Source: an uncultured Sphingomonas sp. (lineage in GTDB: Bacteria; Pseudomonadota; Alphaproteobacteria; Sphingomonadales; Sphingomonadaceae). From it: a DNA stretch of 8,980 bases. The notes below the pieces were generated by a model. It had not been told where the DNA came from. It made no database searches and worked only from the letters and a program-made list of their open reading frames with translations. Position 1 is the stretch's first letter, and every line of letters starts with the position of its first letter. The stretch lies in assembly GCA_946482655.1 (NCBI GenBank), contig CAMLSA010000117.1, positions 1-8,980 of the forward strand. Reading direction: 5' to 3'. A program made the translations under genes and the position numbers. Below are positions 1 to 5,441 of the stretch, piece after piece.

Positions 1-380
1 GTATATTCGCCCTTCAGCGCGTGCGGGATGCCGCAGGCGAACTCGATCACCTCGAGCCCGCGCTGGATATCCCCCTTGGAATCGGCGATCACCTTGCCAT
101 GCTCGGAGGAGAGGAGCTCGGCGAGCGGCTCCATGTTCTTCTCGATCAGTTCCTTGAACCTGAACATCACGCGCGCGCGGCGCTGCGGGTTGGTCGCGGC
201 CCAGGCGGGTTGCGCCATCAGCGCGAGGCCGACCGCCTTGTCGAGATCGGCGGGGCCGCCAAGGCCGACGCGCGCCTGGACACCCCCATCGTTCGGATCG
301 AAGACATCGCCGAACCGCTCCGCCCGATTCGACGAACCATCGGCAAAATAATGGGGGATGTCGCGCAACTGGGTGGCCAT
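1..380 (-). CDS. mmsA: CoA-acylating methylmalonate-semialdehyde dehydrogenase, N-terminal part (truncated by window edge)
   Basis: Reading down from an ATG at 380, 126 codons are open to the left edge. The family converts methylmalonate semialdehyde (or malonate semialdehyde) with CoA and NAD+ to propionyl-CoA (or acetyl-CoA) plus CO2, as in valine, inositol and propanoate catabolism, in the cytoplasm. The N-terminal aldehyde dehydrogenase fold is visible: DVFDPNDGGVQARV near residues 25-38, RRARVMFRFKELIE near 67-80, EHGKVIADSKGDIQRGLEV near 93-111, and the MMSDH hallmark EFACGIPHALKGEY at 113-126. The catalytic Cys and most of the NAD site lie outside the window, so activity cannot be judged. 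GGAGAAG at 384-390 is a good ribosome binding site for this start. It is divergent from the VOC gene across a 388-base spacer. The CoA-acylating branch is well supported by the 113-126 motif; the physiological substrate is inferred. Confidence 0.9.
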   Translation of the reverse strand, partial: MATQLRDIPHYFADGSSNRAERFGDVFDPNDGGVQARVGLGGPADLDKAVGLALMAQPAWAATNPQRRARVMFRFKELIEKNMEPLAELLSSEHGKVIADSKGDIQRGLEVIEFACGIPHALKGEY

Positions 381-453
381 GATCTTCTCCCGCGCACAAT
401 GCATTTCTCGGAATCGATGATCCGCCGATCGCCGGTCCGGGTCTGGGGTTTCA

Positions 454-493
454 TCGACCGGCAGGGCCTCGCTTGCAAGCCCTTGCCGGTCGA
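454..493. repeat. Long imperfect inverted repeat (hairpin) in the mmsA leader region
   Basis: Left arm TCGACCGGCAGGGC (454-467) pairs with right arm GCCCTTGCCGGTCGA (479-493). Ten base pairs are continuous, then T483 is bulged, then four more pairs close an 11-base loop. It sits 74 bases upstream of the mmsA start. No T tract follows on either strand, so it is not a classical intrinsic terminator. It could be a leader structure, an operator or a dispersed palindromic element. Confidence 0.6.
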
Positions 494-536
494 GCGTCAC
501 TTCCTTGTCCGCCCCGCCCTCCCGCAGATGGCGCGC

Positions 537-542
537 TATAAT
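537..542 (+). promoter_or_regulatory. Candidate -10 hexamer TATAAT
   Basis: A perfect TATAAT occurs in an otherwise GC-rich stretch and points toward the VOC gene. There is no good -35 at the usual distance; the nearest TTGTCC (505-510) is 26 bases away, which is too far. If used, it would give a leader of about 220 bases. Weak evidence. Confidence 0.2.
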
Positions 543-755
543 GATGATCTGTAAAACAGGGGGCATCGAGCGGTTTTGCGTTCAGATTGGCGGTAATGCC
601 GACCATTTCAGTCGAAGCGTAAGCGGCAGAAGCGGCGAGAACGGGAACCGCAAGCAGGCCGGTGCCTATCGGTCCCGATCGCAAATAAAATGCGGTCGCC
701 GAGGCGGTCCGATCCTGTCATAACCGTCCGGCAGGTCGCCGGCCGGGCGGCACGT

Positions 756-762
756 GGAGGAG
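756..762 (+). promoter_or_regulatory. Ribosome binding site that fixes the VOC start at 769
   Basis: GGAGGAG lies six bases before ATG 769. It overlaps an in-frame GTG at 754, which would otherwise add five residues. The strong Shine-Dalgarno sequence makes ATG 769 the start. Confidence 0.85.
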
Positions 763-768
763 ATAATC

Positions 769-1242
769 ATGATTAAAGCTGCACATCATGTCGCGATGGT
801 GACGCGTGATCTCGACCGTATCCTGAAATTCTACCGCGACGGGCTTGGCCTGAAGGCGGTAGGCGAACCGGTGGAAAGCTCCGGTCCCGAGATGGATGCC
901 GTTGTCGGTCTCGAAGGGGCGTCGTGCCGGGTCGCGATGCTCGCGCTCGACAATCTTTTCATCGAATTCTTCGAGTATCTGGCGCCGGCCTATGACGATG
1001 AAAGCGTACGGCAATCGAACCGGCCGGGCTGGACGCATATCGCGTTCGTGGTTCCTGATCTGAACGAAGCCTATGAACTGGCCCTGGCTGCCGGCGCGAC
1101 CTTCCACACCGAGCCCAAGAGCTTCGGCGACGTCCGCGCGACCTATGGCCGCGATCCTGACGGCAACATCTTCGAGATGATGGAGATCGCGCCCCAGGAT
1201 CATCCGTGGCAGCTCAAGGTGCGTGCGGTCGAAATGGTCTGA
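769..1242 (+). CDS. VOC-superfamily (glyoxalase/dioxygenase-like) protein
   Basis: A 157-residue protein made of one pair of VOC (vicinal oxygen chelate) beta-alpha-beta modules. Module 1 begins at HHVAMVTRDLDRILKFYRDG (6-25), with a likely metal His7 and an acidic ligand at Glu66 or Glu69 in FIEFFEY. Module 2 has THIAFVVPDL (89-98) with His90 and ends in YGRDPDGNIFEMMEI (126-140) with Glu136. This His/Glu/His/Glu set is the divalent-metal site of glyoxalase I, epimerases and extradiol-type enzymes, so the protein looks catalytically competent. Family members include lyases, isomerases and ring-cleavage dioxygenases, and I cannot choose among them. It is a single gene, divergent from mmsA and convergent with the dioxygenase gene. 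A methylmalonyl-CoA epimerase role next to mmsA is tempting, but the DPDGNIFEM ending is more glyoxalase-like. Confidence 0.85.
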   Translation: MIKAAHHVAMVTRDLDRILKFYRDGLGLKAVGEPVESSGPEMDAVVGLEGASCRVAMLALDNLFIEFFEYLAPAYDDESVRQSNRPGWTHIAFVVPDLNEAYELALAAGATFHTEPKSFGDVRATYGRDPDGNIFEMMEIAPQDHPWQLKVRAVEMV

Positions 1243-1283
1243 TGCTCGAGCCCGGCCGGACTGTCCGATCGAAGGCGGCCGCC

Positions 1284-1302
1284 CCGCGCTGAGACAGCGT
1301 GG
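1284..1302. terminator. Hairpin between convergent VOC and dioxygenase genes
   Basis: CGCTG (1287-1291) and CAGCG (1295-1299) pair around a three-base loop. The stem is extended by a G-T wobble and two C-G pairs. Its place between convergent stops (1242 and 1367) suits a bidirectional terminator, but no T tract follows. Confidence 0.35.
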
Positions 1303-1366
1303 AGCGCCGCCGCCGCCGTCGAAATCTGCTTTGACGCGGTGAGCTACGGAACTCGTGCCCTGCCCG

Positions 1367-2293
1367 TCAGGCCGCGTCGGCATGCTCGCGATAGTAGCGC
1401 CCAGTCTTTTGGGCGCCGCCGAGCGTGGTGCGCAGGATAAGCCGTCGTTCATGATAGGGATAACCGGTCGCGAAATGCATCGTGCGCCGATTGTCCCACA
1501 GCACCATATCGAACAGTTTCCATTTGTGACGATGTTGGAATTCGGGGCGCAGCGCGTGGCGCACCAGTTCGTTGAAGAACGCGTCGCCCTCCACCTTGTC
1601 CATGCCGATCACCTCGACGAAGCCCTGGGGGCTAAGCAGCAGCGACTTGATACCGGATTCGGGGTGCGTGATCACCATCGGCTGGATGACGTCCGGCAGC
1701 GGATCGAGCTTATAGGGCTCGTTGGGGCCCTCGTCCGCGCGAGCCAGGCGAATTTCCCAGTCTTCCATCCCCCAAGCGCGATCCACGACCTGCTTCGAAC
1801 TCTGCCGGGTCTCCATCGTTTCGACCCGGGCCTTGACGTCGTCAGGCAACGCTTCATAGACCTTGGCGGTGTCGACCCACACCGTGTCGCCGCCGCCGCT
1901 GGCGGGAATCTCCATCATGCGCAGCAGGCTGCCCTTGCAGATATTCGGGGTGAACGAGGTATCCTGATGATAATAGATGAAGCCGGCGAGACCCTCGCCG
2001 TTCACCATCATCATCGGCCCCTTATTCTGCCCCTCGCCACCGAGGTAAATAAGGTCTTCATTACCCTCGACCCGCAGGCTGGCGTGGGGGTGGACCTCCA
2101 GCGGCCCGAAGACGCGCGATAGGTCCAGATGAACCCTGGTGCTCGTCCCCGCCTCGGGGAAGATGAGCACGCCGTGCTGCAGCCAGCCGGCGTAAAGCGT
2201 CTTCTTGTCCGCCTCACTGAGATTCCCGTAGTCGACGCCGTGGACCCTGGCACCGATCGTGGCGGTGGGCTCGAATTCTATCTTGCTAACCAT
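1367..2293 (-). CDS. TauD/TfdA-family Fe(II)/2-oxoglutarate-dependent dioxygenase
   Basis: A 308-residue enzyme of normal family length. The family couples oxidative decarboxylation of 2-oxoglutarate to hydroxylation of a substrate, often cleaving C-O, C-S or C-N bonds (2,4-D by TfdA, taurine by TauD). The iron triad is visible: His109 and Asp111 in YYHQDTSF, and distal His273 in WDNRRTMHFATGYP. Arg284 and Arg288 in HERRLILRTT match the spacing of the 2-oxoglutarate and sulfonate-binding arginines of TauD. The N-terminus (IGARVHGVDYGNLSEADK, about 13-30, then VLIFPE and FGPLEVHP) is typical. AAAGGAGA (2299-2306) lies five bases before ATG 2293. It follows the Gal80-like gene on the same strand after 156 bases. 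The fold and cofactors are clear. The substrate is not; a TfdA-like ether cleavage would be one possibility. Confidence 0.92.
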   Translation of the reverse strand: MVSKIEFEPTATIGARVHGVDYGNLSEADKKTLYAGWLQHGVLIFPEAGTSTRVHLDLSRVFGPLEVHPHASLRVEGNEDLIYLGGEGQNKGPMMMVNGEGLAGFIYYHQDTSFTPNICKGSLLRMMEIPASGGGDTVWVDTAKVYEALPDDVKARVETMETRQSSKQVVDRAWGMEDWEIRLARADEGPNEPYKLDPLPDVIQPMVITHPESGIKSLLLSPQGFVEVIGMDKVEGDAFFNELVRHALRPEFQHRHKWKLFDMVLWDNRRTMHFATGYPYHERRLILRTTLGGAQKTGRYYREHADAA

Positions 2294-2352
2294 GACAGTC
2301 TCCTTTCAGTCGGTCGCAGCGAGCCCTCGGCCCGATAGTCGGAAGGAAAATG

Positions 2353-2391
2353 ATGGCCGCCGCCAGCGACCCGCGCCGTACCGGCGGCCAT
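2353..2391 (-). terminator. Perfect 10-bp inverted repeat between the Gal80-like and dioxygenase genes
   Basis: ATGGCCGCCG (2353-2362) and CGGCGGCCAT (2382-2391) are perfect complements around a 19-base loop. Read on the minus strand, the stem is followed by CA and then TTTT. This makes a weak intrinsic terminator or attenuator after the Gal80-like gene possible. The loop is long and the T run short, so a regulator-binding palindrome is an alternative. Confidence 0.4.
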
Positions 2392-2449
2392 GCCGCGGTC
2401 CCTGGTCTTGCTCCTCGTCGTGAGGGTATGGCCACCCGTCCTGGCTCGT

Positions 2450-3553
2450 CTACGACAGCCATTGGCGGCGCCCCTCAGCGGACGCGCGTACGATCGCGTC
2501 GAGCACATCGTGGATGCGCGCAGCGGTATGGAAGTCGGGCACCTCTGCCGGCTGTCCACGCAGCGCCCTGGCGAAATCCGTGTACAGATGGGCGACGGCG
2601 AGCGGTGGCCCCTCGGGCAGCCCGGCCGGCTCAATCGCATAGCTCGCGGGCACCCGCATGACGTCCATGCGGTCGCCGCGCCCGCCGCGCAATTCGTAGG
2701 CCGCACGATTGACGTTGGCCGCGCCCGTCGAGGTGAGCAGGAAATCGCCCTCGGTGCCGCTGATCTCGAGCCGGGTACCGGCGGTTCGCGTGGCGCCCCC
2801 CAACATGTGTATCGACGCCACCGCGCCATTTTCAAGCGTTCCGCCGATCACGATCTGATCGGGCGAGGTCTTGACGATATTCTCGTCCGTATCCTGCAGA
2901 TGAAACGAAGGATATTGAGTCGCCATCGTCGCGTCGAGCGCGCGGAACGGCCCCAGGCAGCAGTCGAGCGCTGACAATGTGTGACCGGTGGCTATGCGCA
3001 ACAGATCGGCATTATGCGCGGCATCGGCGACATAGGCATGGGACGATAACCCAGACGGGCCGAAATTCTCCTGCCAGCAATGCCAGTTGATCGAGACGAC
3101 GCGTCCGAGAAAGCCGTCACCGATCAGGTCGCGTACATAACGGAACACCGCTTGTCCGTAGGACTGAAGATCGACCATCGTCCTCACCCCGGCGGCGGCG
3201 GCGGCACTCGCCAACGTCCGCGCGATCTCACCGCTCCCCCCGAGGGGCCATTCGCAGAAGACATGCTTGCCGGCGCCCAGCGCCGCCTCGACCAGCGGGA
3301 CATGGCCCGCGGTCCGAACCGAGACGACGAGCAGATCGACGTCAGGATGCTCGGCCATGGCGCGCGCATCCGCAAAAGCGAGCGGAACGCCGAAATGCGC
3401 AGCCGCGGACGAGGCCGTCGCCATACTCGATGTGCAGATCGCGGTCAGATCATAGTCGGGCAGATGCCGGAGTGCCGGGATGTGCGCACGTGTTCCCCAG
3501 CTCCGCCCCGGATCGATCGCGGCTCCAACCAGCCCAACCCGAATTTTGTCCAA
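2450..3553 (-). CDS. Gal80-like Gfo/Idh/MocA-family protein lacking the catalytic lysine
   Basis: A 367-residue, two-domain protein. The N-terminal Rossmann part starts RVGLVGAAIDPGRSWG (5-20), followed by THIPAL-like RAHIPAL (22-28), LLVVSVRTAGHV (74-84) and KHVFCEWPLGG (96-106). The C-terminal alpha/beta part has GHTLSALDC (190-198), IGGTLENGAVASIHMLGG (236-253) and ISGTEGDFLL (264-273). Family members are usually NAD(P)-dependent sugar dehydrogenases with an E-K-P triad. Here it is E101-W102-P103, as in the Gal80 galactose repressor and its relatives, and several other motifs also resemble Gal80. It may therefore bind NAD(P) without classical hydride transfer, or act as a sensor or accessory protein. 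The start is TTG 3553: a stop lies 13 codons upstream in frame, and GAGGGAGAGG (3563-3572) is a good ribosome binding site. The family is sure; the function is open. Confidence 0.88.
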   Translation of the reverse strand: MDKIRVGLVGAAIDPGRSWGTRAHIPALRHLPDYDLTAICTSSMATASSAAAHFGVPLAFADARAMAEHPDVDLLVVSVRTAGHVPLVEAALGAGKHVFCEWPLGGSGEIARTLASAAAAAGVRTMVDLQSYGQAVFRYVRDLIGDGFLGRVVSINWHCWQENFGPSGLSSHAYVADAAHNADLLRIATGHTLSALDCCLGPFRALDATMATQYPSFHLQDTDENIVKTSPDQIVIGGTLENGAVASIHMLGGATRTAGTRLEISGTEGDFLLTSTGAANVNRAAYELRGGRGDRMDVMRVPASYAIEPAGLPEGPPLAVAHLYTDFARALRGQPAEVPDFHTAARIHDVLDAIVRASAEGRRQWLS

Positions 3554-3562
3554 CGGAAACGA

Positions 3563-3572
3563 CCTCTCCCTC
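3563..3572 (-). promoter_or_regulatory. Ribosome binding site supporting the TTG start of the Gal80-like gene
   Basis: On the minus strand GAGGGAGAGG lies nine bases before TTG 3553. An in-frame TGA at 3590-3592 leaves no room for an upstream start, and no ATG or GTG falls in the first codons before the nucleotide-binding motif. The rare TTG start is therefore well supported. Confidence 0.7.
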
Positions 3573-3659
3573 GATCCTACGCAGCGCCATCACGCGGACG
3601 CATGGCATCGTCGAGCTCTTATACGGCACGCCGGCACGCTGATCGATACGCAATAGCCG

Positions 3660-3810
3660 GGTGGAAGGTGCCGACAATCCGATCATTCGTAAACCGAAAT
3701 TTCGAGGTCTGTCCATTCCGCTGGTAATTTTCCCTATGATATGGCTATCCATTCGCGATGGTCGACGCCTGATGAATAAGGTGGAAGGCTGACCAAAATT
3801 ATCGACAATC
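3660..3810 (+). repeat. Two-copy composite direct repeat GGTGGAAGG ... CGACAATC
   Basis: Copy 1 has GGTGGAAGG at 3660-3668 and CGACAATC at 3672-3679, three bases apart. Copy 2 has GGTGGAAGG at 3780-3788 and CGACAATC at 3803-3810, 14 bases apart. The two GGTGGAAGG elements start exactly 120 bases apart. Both copies lie in the divergent spacer, the second just before the SDR ribosome binding site. They may be binding sites or remains of a duplication. Confidence 0.4.
3695..3704. promoter_or_regulatory. Palindrome CGAAATTTCG, possible operator
   Basis: A perfect 10-base palindrome in the AT-richer half of the divergent spacer, 30 bases before the TATGAT hexamer at 3735-3740. Its position would suit a regulator acting on the SDR promoter. 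Ten-base palindromes also arise by chance. Confidence 0.25.
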
Positions 3811-3836
3811 GAATCGAACGACGGGAAGGATGCGGA

Positions 3837-4700
3837 ATGGGCTATCGTCTGAGTGGCAAGGTCGCAATCATCACCGGCGGTGCTTCGGGCATGGGGCTTG
3901 CCGCAACCGAGATGTTCGTGGAGCAAGGCGCCTCGGTCGTCGTCGCCGACATCCAAGCTGACAAGGGTCCCTCGCTGGAGGCGCGTTTCGACGGCAAGGT
4001 GCGCTTCGCACAATGCGACGTGCGCGAAGAATCGGCGATCGCGGCGGCCGTCGCGAAGGCGGTCGACAGCTTCGGCGGACTCGACATCATGTATCACAGC
4101 GCCGGCATAGGGGGCATTCGAGCGTCGATCGAGGAGATGCCGGCCGAGCTATGGGACGATACCCAGGATGTGCTGCTTCGCAGTTCGATGCTATGCATCA
4201 AGCATGCTGTCGGGCCGATGAAAAAACGTGGGCGGGGCTCGATCGTCCTCACCTCGTCGGTCGCGGCGATCAACCTGGGCGGCGGCATCGGTGCCGCCGC
4301 CTATATCGTCGCCAAGGCGGGGGTCATCACCTTATGTCGGGCCGCCGCGCTCGAGTTGGGGCCATCGGACATCCGCGTCAACACGATCGTGCCCGGCTTC
4401 GTCCCGACGCCGCTGGTGGGTGACGCGATCGGCGCGCCGAAGCCGGTCGCCGATCGCATGGGTGTGCACATGCGCGAGATCGCCGCCACGATGCAGCCAC
4501 TGCCGCGATCAGGCGATCCGAAGAATATCGCGCACGCCGCACTGTACCTCGCGTCGGACGAGTCCGAGTTCGTCACAGGGACGGCGCTGACGGTCGACGG
4601 CGGCCTCTCGATTCATCGCAAGGCCGATCCGGCGGTCATTTTCGACCATTTCCAAGAGGCGCGGCGCCGCGCCGAGGCGGAGCTGGCCGCGGAGCACTGA
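3837..4700 (+). CDS. Short-chain dehydrogenase/reductase (classical SDR, probably NAD-dependent)
   Basis: A 287-residue cytoplasmic oxidoreductase acting on an alcohol/ketone pair. The Rossmann glycine motif TGGASGMG is at 13-20. Asp38 at the end of beta-2 suggests NAD(H), and CDV (60-62) holds the adenine-contact Asp. Catalytic Ser140/141 (LTSSVA), Tyr156 and Lys160 (YIVAK) are present. The C-terminus has the usual VNTIVPGFVPTP (181-192) and VTGTALTVDGG (246-256). Two positions deviate: the NNAG motif is HSAG (87-90), and the tetrad Asn expected in VNLRG is Leu113 (VLLRS). About 25 residues after the usual SDR end form a charged Glu/Arg/Ala helix. GGGAAGGA (3823-3830) is six bases before the ATG. 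It is divergent from the Gal80-like gene and convergent with the SnoaL-like gene 43 bases on. The substrate is unknown. Confidence 0.92.
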   Translation: MGYRLSGKVAIITGGASGMGLAATEMFVEQGASVVVADIQADKGPSLEARFDGKVRFAQCDVREESAIAAAVAKAVDSFGGLDIMYHSAGIGGIRASIEEMPAELWDDTQDVLLRSSMLCIKHAVGPMKKRGRGSIVLTSSVAAINLGGGIGAAAYIVAKAGVITLCRAAALELGPSDIRVNTIVPGFVPTPLVGDAIGAPKPVADRMGVHMREIAATMQPLPRSGDPKNIAHAALYLASDESEFVTGTALTVDGGLSIHRKADPAVIFDHFQEARRRAEAELAAEH

Positions 4701-4743
4701 TCGGCCGCCCCGATCCTGGCTAAACGGTGGGTGCGAGCCTGGT

Positions 4744-5280
4744 TCAGGAGACAGGTGCCGAATGCGATATCCAGTCCTTCAGATCGCGGTACGATGGATC
4801 CTCCGGCGAGCGCTTGCCGCTGGCCGGGCTCGCGGGCATGGCGTCGACCGCTTCGAAGCGGCTCCAGTCGAGCACCACGCGCCGTTCGGCGATCCGCCAG
4901 CATCCGTCGCGCTTCTCGAAGCGATCGACATAGCGCACCCCGCCGATCATGTTCCGAGGCGTGCCGTCGATCTGGAGCTGTTGAAATCCGAGGGCATAGG
5001 ACTCGCAGTGCGCGACATCGCCTACGAACTTGATCAGAACATTGCCCATGAAGTGGGTACTTGTCGGGATGTTGCCGACATGCCGCTTGAAGACATAGTC
5101 TGCGAATTCCTCGCAACTGCCCTGGAAGACACCATGATCGTGAAGGGCACCGGGATGATAGGCGGCGAGGAGCATATCCCTGTCAAGCCGGTCCACGCCG
5201 CGGCAATAATACATCAGTGCGTCATGGATCTGCTGGCGCGCGATCACTTCTTCCAGGCGGTAGTCGGCTGTCGCGCCCAT
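4744..5280 (-). CDS. SnoaL-like (NTF2-fold) protein
   Basis: A 178-residue single-domain protein of the SnoaL_4 type, a cone-shaped alpha+beta barrel shared with scytalone dehydratase, ketosteroid isomerase and ring-hydroxylating dioxygenase beta subunits. Visible family blocks are YYCRGVDRLDRDMLLAAYHP (24-43) with the following HDHG (47-50), THFMGNV (75-81), and YVDRFEKRDGCWRIAERRVV (117-136), then LDW (137-139). Conserved Tyr, Asp and His residues (Tyr24, Asp30, His48, His76) line the pocket in relatives, and some members are dehydratases or isomerases. No dioxygenase alpha subunit is nearby, so a stand-alone enzyme role is more likely than a beta subunit. The last 30 residues look disordered. 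GGAG (5288-5291) is seven bases before ATG 5280. It is divergent from the alcohol dehydrogenase gene. The reaction is unknown. Confidence 0.87.
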   Translation of the reverse strand: MGATADYRLEEVIARQQIHDALMYYCRGVDRLDRDMLLAAYHPGALHDHGVFQGSCEEFADYVFKRHVGNIPTSTHFMGNVLIKFVGDVAHCESYALGFQQLQIDGTPRNMIGGVRYVDRFEKRDGCWRIAERRVVLDWSRFEAVDAMPASPASGKRSPEDPSYRDLKDWISHSAPVS

Positions 5281-5441
5281 CGGGTCTCTCCATTGCTGGC
5301 TGTGTTTATCGGTCTCGGGCGAAGGGCCGGCTTGCCTCGGTCCGCGTTCCGCCGTCGCCGTTATAGAGTCGAGTCCAAACGGCGATCAACATCTCCGTCG
5401 CGGCCGTACCCGCGGACGTCGGCGACCCCGGGCAAAGAGGC
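5281..5441. promoter_or_regulatory. Divergent spacer between the SnoaL-like and alcohol dehydrogenase genes
   Basis: 161 bases hold the start signals of both genes: the SnoaL ribosome binding site (5285-5291) and AAAGAGG (5434-5440) just before the dehydrogenase GTG. I see no clear sigma-70 type promoter or operator palindrome. Confidence 0.4.

Larger units (their letters stand above)
381..768. other. Divergent spacer between mmsA and the VOC gene, no credible gene
   Basis: This 388-base stretch separates two divergent starts. I see no protein in it with recognisable content; the short open frames on both strands have low-complexity Arg/Ala/Gly compositions typical of GC-rich noise. It holds a long imperfect hairpin (454-493), a TATAAT hexamer (537-542) and the VOC ribosome binding site (756-762). 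Promoters for both genes should lie here, but no convincing -35/-10 pair with 16-18 base spacing is visible. Confidence 0.7.
3554..3836. promoter_or_regulatory. Divergent control region between the Gal80-like and SDR genes
   Basis: 283 bases between two divergent starts, visibly richer in A and T from about 3680 to 3815 than the flanking genes. It carries a 10-base palindrome (3695-3704), a TATGAT hexamer (3735-3740) that could be a -10 for the SDR gene, and two copies of a composite motif (3660-3679 and 3780-3810). I find no convincing protein here. Expression of both neighbours is probably set from this spacer. Confidence 0.5.

Noticed and set aside
769..1242. Methylmalonyl-CoA epimerase as the identity of the VOC protein because mmsA is adjacent
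   Set aside because: The metal site fits any VOC member, but the DPDGNIFEMMEI ending and the lack of the GLHH-type second motif favour a glyoxalase/dioxygenase-like protein. Adjacency alone is not enough.
1274..1283. GGCGGCCGCC palindrome
   Set aside because: A simple GC-only palindrome in GC-rich DNA, next to a better hairpin. No specific role is supported.
718..1452. 244-codon open frame on the minus strand opposite the VOC gene
   Set aside because: It is antisense to a well-supported VOC protein and overlaps the dioxygenase 3' end. No recognisable domain.
1355..2122. 255-codon open frame on the plus strand opposite the dioxygenase gene
   Set aside because: The minus strand encodes a full TauD/TfdA protein with all catalytic residues. 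The plus frame has a His/Arg-rich shadow composition and no ribosome binding site.
3450..4097. 215-codon open frame on the minus strand across the divergent spacer
   Set aside because: It overlaps the starts of both the Gal80-like and the SDR genes and has no domain content.
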